Below are positions 37,729 through 45,816 of a DNA stretch of 64,000 bases, in pieces. The stretch comes from Vibrio sp. NTOU-M3 (GTDB taxonomy: Bacteria > Pseudomonadota > Gammaproteobacteria > Enterobacterales > Vibrionaceae). A program made the position numbers and the translations under genes. The stretch covers positions 1,054,001 through 1,118,000 of the forward strand of contig NZ_CP162100.1 in assembly GCF_040869035.1 (NCBI RefSeq), read 5' to 3'. Numbering within the stretch: the first letter of the stretch is position 1; every line of letters starts with the position of its first letter. Below the pieces are notes generated by a model. The model saw only the letters and a list, made by a program, of their open reading frames with translations. It made no database searches and was not told where the DNA came from.

Positions 37729-38469
37729 ATGGTATTTTCTACACTACAATTTGTGATAACCACGTTACTTGCTATCGTGTGTGCTCGAGCTTTTAGTCTC
37801 AGTCAGGGAGATATCCCAGTACTGGCTATGGTCATTCCTGCTTTGTGGATGCTGCCCTATGGCGGTATTAAAGGCTTGGTGTTGCTTGCGGCTATGACGT
37901 TGTATGGGCTAACTCTACCTTATCAACCTATTCCCCTTTCTGTGAGTGTGTGGATTCTATTCCCATTATTGATGGTGGTTTTTTCTAGGCGCAGCAGTAT
38001 TGGTGTTGTATTAACGGCTGCATTAATAGTGTTGACGTTGGAAGTGGGCATTATGGTGACACAATCTGCGGGAAAATTATCAGGTACCCCACTGGTAACA
38101 GTATTGCAGGTAGCGTCTGTTATCGTGATCTGGTGGGCCGCTTCTCATTGGAAGCCTTCATACAAACACAGTTGGTGGGTGTTAGCTCTGATAATCCCTT
38201 TGTGGTTGGCTGATTTGTCTTATGCGGTATTAGTCGCGTTAAGCATCACAGGTATGATGGCCTCAATGGAAAGTTTGACAAAACTAACCAGCTTTCGATG
38301 GAACAAACTGTTGTGCTGGACGCTTCCTACCGTTGGCTTTGCCGCACTTGTTGTGACTCCGTCAATCGATGTTCCTAATCCCGTGTTTGTTGTTTGGTTG
38401 TGTTTATTAGGCACGGCATGGATGACAGACTATATTTTGCGCTCTGCTGAAGAGTACGATGGGGAATAA
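37729..38469 (+). CDS. Polytopic membrane protein, hypothetical
   Basis: A 246-residue very hydrophobic protein with about seven to eight membrane helices and few charged residues until the short acidic tail (SAEEYDGE). AAAGGAGA precedes the ATG. No family motif is recognised. It lies between the alkyltransferase-like gene and ffs and is probably a chromosomal gene of the host lineage rather than part of the transposon. Confidence 0.75.
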   Translation: MVFSTLQFVITTLLAIVCARAFSLSQGDIPVLAMVIPALWMLPYGGIKGLVLLAAMTLYGLTLPYQPIPLSVSVWILFPLLMVVFSRRSSIGVVLTAALIVLTLEVGIMVTQSAGKLSGTPLVTVLQVASVIVIWWAASHWKPSYKHSWWVLALIIPLWLADLSYAVLVALSITGMMASMESLTKLTSFRWNKLLCWTLPTVGFAALVVTPSIDVPNPVFVVWLCLLGTAWMTDYILRSAEEYDGE

Positions 38470-38577
38470 TGCTTTTGAATACCGGCTGCGTTTCATGCGA
38501 GAAGTAGTTAGATTAGTCTAATTTGCTTATTTGCTGCCCACTTAGCGCTGAATTAGGCATTTATTGCGATTGAGCCC

Positions 38578-38606
38578 TTGCATTGCATCACGTGATAATG
38601 AATAAT
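38578..38606 (+). promoter_or_regulatory. Probable sigma-70 promoter of ffs
   Basis: TTGCAT and AATAAT are separated by 17 bp. Transcription would start near 38613, leaving a leader of about 30 nt that, as in E. coli 4.5S RNA, would be removed by processing. Confidence 0.5.
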
Positions 38607-38644
38607 CTCCGCACTCTTCGGGAAACTGAAGAAAACAAATCGAT

Positions 38645-38748
38645 GGAGGCCCTGGTCCTCCCGCAACAATAGCTCGTGAACTCGGTCAGGTCCGGAAGGA
38701 AGCAGCCGCAGCGTGTGACTTGTGTGCCGGGATGTGGCTGGGGCCTTC
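38645..38748 (+). ncRNA. ffs: 4.5S RNA of the signal recognition particle
   Basis: The conserved domain IV loop is present (GGTCAGGTCCGGAAGGAAGC around 38685-38703), as are the flanking CTCCCGCAAC and GTGTGCCGGGATG blocks. The ends pair: GGAGGCCC at 38645 with GGGCCTTC at 38741, giving the usual terminal stem. With Ffh it targets membrane proteins to the Sec translocon and is essential. The transposon begins about 10 bp beyond its 3' end, so the gene itself stays intact. It is also the target of the element's own guide. Confidence 0.95.
38688..38705 (+). other. Protospacer in ffs matched by the element's homing guide
   Basis: These 18 bases equal the guide at 61804-61821 except at guide positions 6, 12 and 18. 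The two bases 5' of it are TC, a relaxed I-F3 PAM. Its 3' edge is 48 bp from the start of the inferred target-site duplication at 38754, the spacing expected for I-F3 insertion. Confidence 0.85.
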
Positions 38749-38753
38749 GCCCA

Positions 38754-38758
38754 TCTGA
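38754..38758. other. Inferred 5-bp target-site duplication (one copy)
   Basis: TCTGA lies immediately before the first TGT of the element. Tn7-like elements duplicate 5 bp; the second copy would be beyond the window, so this is inferred from the position of the end only. Confidence 0.5.
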
Positions 38759-38815
38759 TGTTTGCAACATATGTTCGCATAAATTGCAGAATAGTTTGCA
38801 AATTTGCATTATAAG
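38759..38815. repeat. Transposon end (ffs-proximal) with TnsB-type binding repeats
   Basis: The terminus reads TGTTTGCAACATATG, with the TGT end of Tn7-like elements. Two imperfect 21-bp direct repeats follow, beginning GTTCGCATAAATTGCAG at 38773 and GTTTGCAAATTTGCATT at 38794. Spaced 21-bp repeats at both ends are the TnsB binding sites of this family. It corresponds to the Tn7 right end, next to the target gene and tnsA. Confidence 0.75.
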
Positions 38816-38832
38816 CTTTCATAGACTATTTT

Positions 38833-38852
38833 TTGTTGTATGTTTACAACAA
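38833..38852. repeat. Inverted repeat just upstream of tnsA
   Basis: TTGTTGTA and TACAACAA are perfect 8-bp arms around TGTT, ending 13 bp before the tnsA ATG. It could be an operator or an mRNA hairpin limiting tnsA translation; no T run follows, so it is not a terminator. Confidence 0.5.
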
Positions 38853-38865
38853 AAGTGACTTGGCT

Positions 38866-39489
38866 ATGTTTGATCAAACTAAGAAATCATCTCACGTACA
38901 CAACATCTGTAAGTTCATGAGCTTGAAGAATGATGCTGTTATTCGTACTCTCTCTATTCTGGAGTTCGATTTCTGTTTTCACCTCGAATACAACCCAAAC
39001 ATCAAAAGTTTTATCTCTCAACCTTTTGGCTTTCATTACCAATTCAATAATCGTAAATGTCGATATACCCCAGATTTTTTAGTGACGGATCACAAGGGGC
39101 AATCAACATTCTTCGAGGTCAAACACTCTAGCCAGATTCTTAAACCTGATTTTAGGGAGCGCTTTGAAGAAAAGCAGAGAGTAGCGTTGAGTGAGTTCAA
39201 CAGACGGCTAGTTTTAGTTACTGAGAAGCAAATCAGGATGGGGCCAACGCTAGATAACTTTAAGTTGTTACACCGCTACTCAGGATTACGCACAGTGACC
39301 GAATTTCAAAAGCGAGTTTTGGCATTTATTCAACGCAAGCAAATGGTGAAGTTGCAAGAGGTGTCTTTGTATTTTGGTCTATCAGAGCAAGACACACTTA
39401 TCTCTACTCTACCTTGGATCTCTTCGGGGCACGTTAAAACAGACCTCAACACGATTGGCTTTGGTCTAGAAACTTGCGTTTGGTGCTAA
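38866..39489 (+). CDS. tnsA: TnsA, Tn7-like transposition endonuclease
   Basis: A 207-residue protein of the TnsA family, which cuts the 5' strands at the transposon ends so that the element moves by cut-and-paste. The PD-(D/E)xK core is visible: acidic residues at 33-41 (LEFDFCFHLEYNP), D70 in YTPDFLV and E84-V-K86 in FFEVKHS. The C-terminal part is the TnsC/TnsB-contacting region. ATG 38866 is preferred over an in-frame TTG at 38833 that lies inside the inverted repeat. It ends 2 bp before tnsB; tnsA-tnsB-tnsC form one operon reading away from ffs. Confidence 0.93.
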   Translation: MFDQTKKSSHVHNICKFMSLKNDAVIRTLSILEFDFCFHLEYNPNIKSFISQPFGFHYQFNNRKCRYTPDFLVTDHKGQSTFFEVKHSSQILKPDFRERFEEKQRVALSEFNRRLVLVTEKQIRMGPTLDNFKLLHRYSGLRTVTEFQKRVLAFIQRKQMVKLQEVSLYFGLSEQDTLISTLPWISSGHVKTDLNTIGFGLETCVWC

Positions 39490-39491
39490 CT

Positions 39492-41357
39492 ATGCCACCT
39501 GACTCTAATAATATATTTGGGTTCTTTGATGAGTTTGAAGCGTCAGAAGAAGAATCGCAATTGCTCCCAAAAGAGCTAATTCTAGAACCCATTGAAATAT
39601 CATCGACCATAGATAGCTTGCCAGCAAAAATTCAGGAAGAGGTTCTTCGCCGCATAAAAGTGATTACTTTTGTGGAGAAGCGCTTGAAAGGTGGGTGGAC
39701 TGAGAAAAACTTGAACCCCATCTTAAGTCTCGTTGAGTCAGAATTACAGCTTACTCCCCCTAGTTGGCGGACTGTAGCAACTTGGAAAAAATCCTACTCT
39801 GAAGCAGGTAGAGAACCATGGGCACTTATTCCGAAGCATACGTTTAAGGGCAACCGCCAGAAAGAAATCGATTCGCAATCCTTGATTGACGAGGCAATTC
39901 AGAACGTATACCTGACACGTGAACGACTTAGTGTTGCAGAAGCATACCGATATTATAAGAGTCGAGTAATTCAAATAAATCGAGAGATTGTTGAAGGAAA
40001 AATCAAGCCGATTAGCCAGCGTGCATTTTACAATCGAATAAATGAGTTACCCCCTTATGAAGTGGCGATTGCGAGATTTGGTAAACGATATGCAGATCGG
40101 GAGTATCGGTCGGTTGGTCAGCAAGTGGCTGCGACCAAACCAATGGAATATGTCGAAATTGACCATACCCCAGTTCCAGTGATTTTGATTGACGATGAGC
40201 TAGATATTCCTTTGGGCCGCCCCTATTTGACGATGCTTTATGACCGTTTCAGTAAGTGCATTGTTGGTTTCAGTATCAACTTTAGAGAGCCAAGCTTTGA
40301 CTCTGTTAGAAAGGCTCTGTTGAATTCACTTTTGGAGAAAAGCTGGCTTAAAGCAAAGTATCCATCGATTGAGAATGAGTGGCCTTGCCACGGTAAGATT
40401 GATTGTTTAGTTGTCGATAACGCTACCGAGTTTTGGAGTCAAAGCTTGGAAGATTCGTTAAGGCCTTTGGTGTCAGACATTCAATACAGTCAAGCAGCGA
40501 AGCCTTGGCAAAAGTCAGGGATCGAAAAGTTGTTCGATCAAATGAATAAAGGGTTAGTTAACGCGCTGCCTGGAAAAACTTTCACCAATCCTACTCAACT
40601 ACAAGATTACAATCCAAAGAAGGATGCGGTGGTCAGGGTATCGGTATTTCTTGAATTACTTCATAAATGGATTGTCGACTATTACCACATGACGCCTGAT
40701 TCTAGAGAGCGCGAGATCCCATACCACAAGTGGCACCAATCGAAATGGACGCCGTCTTACTATGATGGTGCTGAGAAGGAGCAACTCAGAGTAGAGTTAG
40801 GATTGCTTAGACACAGGACGATTGGAGTGGCCGGGATCAGGCTGCATAACTTACGCTATCAGTCCGCCGAGCTTATTGAATACCGGAAATATTGCACACC
40901 TAATAATGGCAACAAGCTCTTTGTTAAGACAAAAACAGATCCTTCTGATATCAGCTACATTCATGTTTACCTAGAATCAGAAAAGAAGTACATAAAAGTT
41001 CCAGCAGTAGACAACAGCGGGTATACAAACGGACTTTCACTTTTTGAACACCAGCGCATACAAAAAGTACGCAGACTGAACACCAAGGATCTTGCTGATG
41101 ATGAGGCTCTTGCGGATACATTTCTATATATGAAAAAACGTATCCAGGAAGAAACCGATAGATTCCGTCGTGTTAAAAGTAGCAAGCCCAATCTTCCTAA
41201 AACAGGTAACACTTCGAAATTAGCAAAGTTTAATGATGTCGGATCTGAGGGACCAAGCTCGATCAACGTGACTCCTGTTAGGCTCAAATCTGAGGTTGTT
41301 TCCGATGCCTCAGAGCACTTAGATGACGATGATTTTGAAGATATTGAAGGGTATTAA
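39492..41357 (+). CDS. tnsB: TnsB, DDE transposase of the Tn7-like element
   Basis: A 621-residue rve/DDE transposase that binds the end repeats and joins 3' ends to the target. The catalytic triad is readable as D224 (EIDHTPVPV), D309 (CLVVDNATEFW) and E345 (AKPWQKSGIEKLF). N-terminal HTH regions precede the core, and the C-terminal tail (after about residue 560) is polar and flexible, as is usual for the TnsC-binding part. Start ATG 39492 lies 2 bp after the tnsA stop. The length matches the family and the reading frame is intact. Confidence 0.95.
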   Translation: MPPDSNNIFGFFDEFEASEEESQLLPKELILEPIEISSTIDSLPAKIQEEVLRRIKVITFVEKRLKGGWTEKNLNPILSLVESELQLTPPSWRTVATWKKSYSEAGREPWALIPKHTFKGNRQKEIDSQSLIDEAIQNVYLTRERLSVAEAYRYYKSRVIQINREIVEGKIKPISQRAFYNRINELPPYEVAIARFGKRYADREYRSVGQQVAATKPMEYVEIDHTPVPVILIDDELDIPLGRPYLTMLYDRFSKCIVGFSINFREPSFDSVRKALLNSLLEKSWLKAKYPSIENEWPCHGKIDCLVVDNATEFWSQSLEDSLRPLVSDIQYSQAAKPWQKSGIEKLFDQMNKGLVNALPGKTFTNPTQLQDYNPKKDAVVRVSVFLELLHKWIVDYYHMTPDSREREIPYHKWHQSKWTPSYYDGAEKEQLRVELGLLRHRTIGVAGIRLHNLRYQSAELIEYRKYCTPNNGNKLFVKTKTDPSDISYIHVYLESEKKYIKVPAVDNSGYTNGLSLFEHQRIQKVRRLNTKDLADDEALADTFLYMKKRIQEETDRFRRVKSSKPNLPKTGNTSKLAKFNDVGSEGPSSINVTPVRLKSEVVSDASEHLDDDDFEDIEGY

Positions 41358-41358
41358 T

Positions 41359-42420
41359 TTGAATTTAACACCAAAGCAGCTTGAGCAGCTAAAGTCCTTT
41401 GAAACCAGCTTTATCGAGTATCCCGCGATAACTGAAATCTACTCCATTTTCGATCAACTTCGTTTCAATCACTCTTTAGGTGGTGAACCAGAGTCTTTCT
41501 TGTTAACTGGTGAGGCCGGAAGTGGAAAGACGGCTCTGATCAACCACTACTTATCACGCTTTCAATCAGGTTCAACTTGGGAAAAGCAGCCAGTATTAAG
41601 CACTAGAGTACCAAGCCGTATCAATGAACAGAATACGCTGACCCAATTTTTGGTTGATTTAGATTGTAAATCAGGAGGAAGAGGGGTTCGGCGACGTAAT
41701 GAAATTGCGCTTGGCGAAGCGGTTGTAAAGCAACTTAAACGTAAATCTGTTGAGCTGATTATTGTTAATGAAATTCAAGAGCTTGTTGAGTTTTCAACCG
41801 CAGAACAGAGACAAGTTATTGCCAACACATTCAAATATATAAGTGAAGAAGCAAGAGTCTCGTTTGTGCTAGTGGGTATGCCTTATGCTGATGTGATAGC
41901 GACAGAACCACAATGGAACTCGCGGCTAAGCTGGAGGAGAAAGATACATTATTTCAAGTTGTTGAAAGCGAATAGTCATTCGAGTAGAACGGCATCTTAT
42001 GGGGTTGACTTAGAACAAAAAAAGCATTTCGCCAGATTTGTCGCGGGTTTGAGTTCAAGGATGGGCTTTGATGAGCCACCAGTACTTACAAAGAATGAAC
42101 TGCTATATCCTTTGTTTGCAATGTGCCGAGGAGAATGTCGAGCGTTAAAACACTTCTTGAAAGACGCGTTGCTTATGAGCTTCAACGACAATGCGGATAC
42201 GATCGACCGAGCAATATTGTCACGCACTTTTGTATTTAAGTTCCCCTACCTAGATAACCCGTTTGATCGTCCTTTAGAGCAGCTTAGTCTTCATCAAATT
42301 GACTCTGGTTCTGTTTACAACTTAAATGCGATCACCACTGAAGATAAAATAGTGGCTCCTCGTTTTACTGACGCCATTCCGTTGAGCATGCTATTGAGTA
42401 AAAATGGGCTTAAAACTTAG
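41359..42420 (+). CDS. tnsC: TnsC, AAA+ regulator of transposition
   Basis: A 353-residue AAA+ ATPase that links the TniQ-Cascade target complex to TnsA/TnsB. Walker A is GEAGSGKT at residues 51-58, Walker B is LIIVNEIQEL near residue 135, and a sensor-like LVGMPYAD follows. The start is TTG 41359, one base after the tnsB stop, because GAAGGG lies 7 bp upstream; an in-frame ATG at 41323 overlaps tnsB and has no ribosome site. It is convergent with the Xre gene, 3 bp apart. Confidence 0.93.
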   Translation: MNLTPKQLEQLKSFETSFIEYPAITEIYSIFDQLRFNHSLGGEPESFLLTGEAGSGKTALINHYLSRFQSGSTWEKQPVLSTRVPSRINEQNTLTQFLVDLDCKSGGRGVRRRNEIALGEAVVKQLKRKSVELIIVNEIQELVEFSTAEQRQVIANTFKYISEEARVSFVLVGMPYADVIATEPQWNSRLSWRRKIHYFKLLKANSHSSRTASYGVDLEQKKHFARFVAGLSSRMGFDEPPVLTKNELLYPLFAMCRGECRALKHFLKDALLMSFNDNADTIDRAILSRTFVFKFPYLDNPFDRPLEQLSLHQIDSGSVYNLNAITTEDKIVAPRFTDAIPLSMLLSKNGLKT

Positions 42421-42423
42421 AGG

Positions 42424-42726
42424 CTACTTTTCACGGTTTAGGCTATCCAACAGCACCGCTTTCTCTTCATCACTCATTTTGTCAATCACGCAAGCCAGTT
42501 CCGCGCTTAATTCGTTTCTACAGAAAAAGTAGTTTAGTGGTACGTCTAACTCTTCAGCCATTCGTTCGAGCGTGCCAAGATCGGGTACATGTCTACCTTT
42601 TTCATAATGGTTCATCCGTCCACTTGCAGAGCTTTGTTCCATACCAATTTTCACACCCAAGTCTTTTTGGGTGATTTTGGCTTTTTTACGCGCTGCTTTG
42701 AGCCTCGCTGGGATTGGGTTTTCCAC
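42424..42726 (-). CDS. Xre-family repressor of the CRISPR-transposon
   Basis: A 100-residue protein with an Xre-type HTH at residues 8-62 (RLKAARKKAKITQKDLGVKIG, then NHYEKGRHVPDLGTLERMA) and a short acidic C-terminal helix. Xre regulators of type I-F3 transposons are known to control tniQ-cas expression. Here the same 17-bp palindrome occurs twice in its own promoter region and once at tniQ, which ties it to both. The start codon is GTG at 42726. An ACTTAGA half site overlaps that start. Confidence 0.87.
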   Translation of the reverse strand: MENPIPARLKAARKKAKITQKDLGVKIGMEQSSASGRMNHYEKGRHVPDLGTLERMAEELDVPLNYFFCRNELSAELACVIDKMSDEEKAVLLDSLNREK

Positions 42727-42756
42727 TTAGACATTCTTTTTTTGTACCTATAGATA

Positions 42757-42773
42757 ACTTAGATTGTCTAAGT
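42757..42773. promoter_or_regulatory. Xre operator 1 (xre / 181-aa gene intergenic region)
   Basis: ACTTAG-ATTGT-CTAAGT; the symmetry extends to AACTTAGA/TCTAAGTT. It lies 30 bp upstream of xre and 57 bp upstream of the divergent gene. Confidence 0.8.
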
Positions 42774-42790
42774 TTTACTTATTTTTGTAT

Positions 42791-42807
42791 ACTTAGCAAT
42801 CCTAAGT
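42791..42807. promoter_or_regulatory. Xre operator 2 (xre / 181-aa gene intergenic region)
   Basis: ACTTAG-CAATC-CTAAGT, with the same arm sequence and 5-bp centre as operator 1 and the tniQ operator. It is 22 bp upstream of the 181-aa gene start and 34 bp (about three helical turns) from operator 1. Confidence 0.78.
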
Positions 42808-42829
42808 TTTTGTTGATTGTGCTAGTAAT

Positions 42830-43375
42830 ATGAAGAAAGTAATCAGAATTAATCCCCATATGTTTAACCTGTTGATTGAAAAAGGAATGGATGACTTTTC
42901 AGTTATAGATGCTAGGGATGCTTTACTAAACAGTAGTGTGATCTTCCCGAGTAAGGATGACGCTCGAAAGTATATTTATAAGCAACTGCTATCATTTGAG
43001 GAGAAAGGTTGGCTTTCCACTATTGGGACTCACAGATTGAAACGTTACCATCAGACTAGTGAGTTCAAAGCGCTCACAGTCGAGCCCCGAGCGGATAGAA
43101 AGAGTAAAGCTAACGTTGATCCAATAGCGATTCAAACTGCTGATACACCTCTAACAGTATTGGAGCAAGAGAAAAAACAATATGAAGGAGAGCTTGAGAT
43201 TACGCTAGGAGAGATAGAGGAATATCAGTCGCTATTGACGCGTTTCCCACACAGTAAACAAAAGATGCAACCCTTATTTAACGTAGCGAGAGAGCGATCA
43301 GCCAAGTTATTAGGCAAAATCAATGCACTAACCAATTGGATCAAAGTGGCACAAGACAAGGCTCAACAATGTTAA
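42830..43375 (+). CDS. 181-aa protein of a two-gene helicase module, unknown family
   Basis: A 181-residue basic protein. The N-terminal half (about residues 1-75) is mixed alpha/beta and could be a winged-helix DNA-binding domain (VIFPSKDDARKYIYKQLLSFEEKGWL). The C-terminal half is a predicted coiled coil (residues about 110-175, LEQEKKQYEGELEITLGEIEE in pieces). No family is recognised. It overlaps the helicase gene by 7 bp, so the two are translationally coupled, and its promoter region holds the two Xre operators. Confidence 0.72.
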   Translation: MKKVIRINPHMFNLLIEKGMDDFSVIDARDALLNSSVIFPSKDDARKYIYKQLLSFEEKGWLSTIGTHRLKRYHQTSEFKALTVEPRADRKSKANVDPIAIQTADTPLTVLEQEKKQYEGELEITLGEIEEYQSLLTRFPHSKQKMQPLFNVARERSAKLLGKINALTNWIKVAQDKAQQC

Positions 43376-44751
43376 GAGTGTGGCAAACCGACTGTGCACA
43401 GCTGGCCATCAAGAAATTTGCATCCAATAGTCGACCGCATTTCTTCTGCCAAGCCACTCCGGGTGCAGGTAAAACCGTTATGGCTGCCGAGGTGGCAAGA
43501 CGGTTATTTGAAGAAGGTATGATTGACTTAGTGCTCTGTTTTTCGCCATCTTTGTCCGTAGCTGAAGGGATGCAAAAAACGTTTGCATGGAAATTAGAGT
43601 GCTCATTTAACGGAGGGTTAGGTTCTCTGGGAGGATCTTATACTTACCAATCGATCCGTTTTTTTGACGATAACTTTTGGAACACTATCAGCAAACATCG
43701 AGTCTTAGTCGTATTTGATGAAATTCATCATTGTTCTTTTGAAGAAGATGGTCGATCAAACTCTTGGGGTGTAGAGATAGTTTCAAAGATACAAGGACTT
43801 GCACGATATACGCTGGCATTATCAGGCACTCCTTGGCGTTCAGATAGACTGCCGATTGTGATGGCAGAATATTCTGACCCGGAAGGGATGCTTATTTGCG
43901 ATTATCAATATGGTTTAAAGCAAGCTGTTATAGACGGAGTTTGTCGCCAACCGAACATTGCCTTAATCGATAACGAGCATTTGAGTATTACGTCTGGCGG
44001 CAATAGACAACATTTTGCGTCCATTTTGGAATGCCTTAAACAATCAGATGTTTCTTATCAAAGCGTCATTCACAATGAAGAAGCGATGCATTACATCTTG
44101 AGTAGTGGCTGCCAAAAGTTAGCAGAGATCAGGCAGTTTTCTCCAAACGCAGGTGGATTAGTGGTCGCTGCTTCTATCAAGCACGCGAAAGATATTCAAA
44201 AACGCTTGGTCGAGCGGTTTAATCAATCAGCCAGCATTGTGACTTATCACCATGTAAACCCACTAAGTGAAATTGAATCTTTTCGACACTCGAATGTTCA
44301 GTGGATAGTCAGTGTTGGGATGATAAGTGAAGGTACCGATATCCCAAGGCTTCAGGTTTGCTGTCATATGAGCTCAGTGAAAACAGAACTCTATTTCAGA
44401 CAGGTCCTTGGAAGAATATTAAGAGTTAACGACTCACTGAACCAAGAAGCATGGTTGTATACCTTTGCTGAAGAAAGTTTGATTGGGTTTGCTGAAAGAA
44501 TTGAACAGGATATTCCTGATAGCTGTATGTTCCTTAAACAAGAAGAAAGTGCGCAGAAGGCTGTCGATGAACCTATTTCATTATCAAGCACGCTAAGTGA
44601 TCGAATCCAATCAAGTTATTCCCAACCGAGCACACTGAGTTGGGAAAATATTTCCGATGTCATTGATTCAAATAATTCAGACAAGGCCGCGTTATATGAC
44701 GAATTGCGATTGGGACAGTTTAAACAACGTGTCATCGCCGCATTCACTTAA
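43369..44751 (+). CDS. Superfamily-2 DEAD/DEAH-box helicase, cargo
   Basis: A 460-residue SF2 helicase. Motif I is ATPGAGKTVMAAEVA near residues 28-42, motif II is VVFDEIHHC (DEIH) near 115, motif III is LSGTPWRS near 150, and motifs V-VI are GMISEGTDIPRLQV and QVLGRILRVND. No nuclease or methylase domain is fused. With the upstream 181-aa gene it makes a compact two-gene module. It could be a defence system or help the transposon; the sequence does not decide. It ends tail-to-tail with the GIY-YIG gene, overlapping by 4 bp. Confidence 0.85.
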   Translation: MLRVWQTDCAQLAIKKFASNSRPHFFCQATPGAGKTVMAAEVARRLFEEGMIDLVLCFSPSLSVAEGMQKTFAWKLECSFNGGLGSLGGSYTYQSIRFFDDNFWNTISKHRVLVVFDEIHHCSFEEDGRSNSWGVEIVSKIQGLARYTLALSGTPWRSDRLPIVMAEYSDPEGMLICDYQYGLKQAVIDGVCRQPNIALIDNEHLSITSGGNRQHFASILECLKQSDVSYQSVIHNEEAMHYILSSGCQKLAEIRQFSPNAGGLVVAASIKHAKDIQKRLVERFNQSASIVTYHHVNPLSEIESFRHSNVQWIVSVGMISEGTDIPRLQVCCHMSSVKTELYFRQVLGRILRVNDSLNQEAWLYTFAEESLIGFAERIEQDIPDSCMFLKQEESAQKAVDEPISLSSTLSDRIQSSYSQPSTLSWENISDVIDSNNSDKAALYDELRLGQFKQRVIAAFT

Positions 44752-45614
44752 ACGGATTCGGCTTCAATCTCTTTCAACGTTTTACCAGAAGTGTCTCTCC
44801 AGTAATCGGGGCCGCTGCAAGGATAACCAAGTAAGACGGCGGCGGCTTGCGAGGCACTTGTAAAGAGAATCTCTTCAGAGGCGACGAGATGATCGCCTGA
44901 TGGCGTCAGAATCCCTTTTTCTTTGAGGTTACTGCGTAGCCTCGCATAGCCTTTAGACAAACTAGGCTGTACGGTGGTTAGCGCTTGAGAGCCTTTCAAC
45001 ACAACAATGCCTTCATCAGTGAGCATTGCTTTAGCATCCACTTTTTTGACCTTAAGCTGTAATACAGTATTTTCTGGTTCGTTTGTTTGAGGATGAGAGG
45101 TTAGAGATACCCTTGGCTCCAATAATTTATGACCTAGGGAACCAATAACAGTCCGAATATTATCAATGAATGTCTCCATTGCATCCCTTTCGCCTCTGGG
45201 TAGTGAGGACGCAGGCGGTAGCTTGTCATTATCAAGATCGTATCGTTTTGATTCTAAGATGATTTCGATTAAACGAGCTTCGAGATACTTAACGTGTGCT
45301 TTTGTTAAGTTTTCATCTTTGTTGGTAAAGCAAATCGCTTCATTCCAAAATTCTTTGCCCGCTAAGTGTTGCGACAATCGTTTTTGAATGTGCTCAGCCT
45401 CCCCAACATAAACAAGGCTATTACCACTCTCTGCATTGTATCCGAATAAAAAATATACGCCGGGGCGATGAGTTTCTTCCCATTCAGAGAGTTCTTTGAT
45501 GTGTACTCTGGGTACGGCAATCGCTTGACCTGTCCAGTTGACAATTTCCGCATGTCGAATACCTGTTACAGAGCCATTCGCTAGGTATATTTTGAGCTGC
45601 GTTCCTCTTGTCAT
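44748..45614 (-). CDS. GIY-YIG nuclease with DUF4357 domain
   Basis: A 288-residue protein. Residues about 50-140 form a GIY-YIG domain: PGVYFLFGY and VYVGEAEHIQKRLSQH with the arginine, and the glutamate in KYLEARLIE. The C-terminal about 70 residues (AAAVLLGYPCSGPDYWRD) are DUF4357, often found in proteins beside type I restriction systems. Members may act in restriction or modification-dependent defence. It is divergent from hsdM, with a 200-bp region between them. Confidence 0.84.
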   Translation of the reverse strand: MTRGTQLKIYLANGSVTGIRHAEIVNWTGQAIAVPRVHIKELSEWEETHRPGVYFLFGYNAESGNSLVYVGEAEHIQKRLSQHLAGKEFWNEAICFTNKDENLTKAHVKYLEARLIEIILESKRYDLDNDKLPPASSLPRGERDAMETFIDNIRTVIGSLGHKLLEPRVSLTSHPQTNEPENTVLQLKVKKVDAKAMLTDEGIVVLKGSQALTTVQPSLSKGYARLRSNLKEKGILTPSGDHLVASEEILFTSASQAAAVLLGYPCSGPDYWRDTSGKTLKEIEAESV

Positions 45615-45816
45615 CGTCGTTCACTTTCTCACAAAAATCGATGCAATAGATACTAGCTAACTGAATAAAAAATAGCACTTTTATTTATAATTAATTCAAT
45701 GTGATGCACATTAACGTAAAACTGAGTTTGTATGGTAAAATCGTGCGATAAATCGATACATCATTAAGTTGTTTTCTTGCTGTTAAGAGACGAACAATTT
45801 ACCAAAGAGAATCACC

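Noticed and set aside
38833..38865. TnsA starting at TTG 38833
   Set aside because: That codon is part of the inverted repeat and adds 11 residues with no family support.
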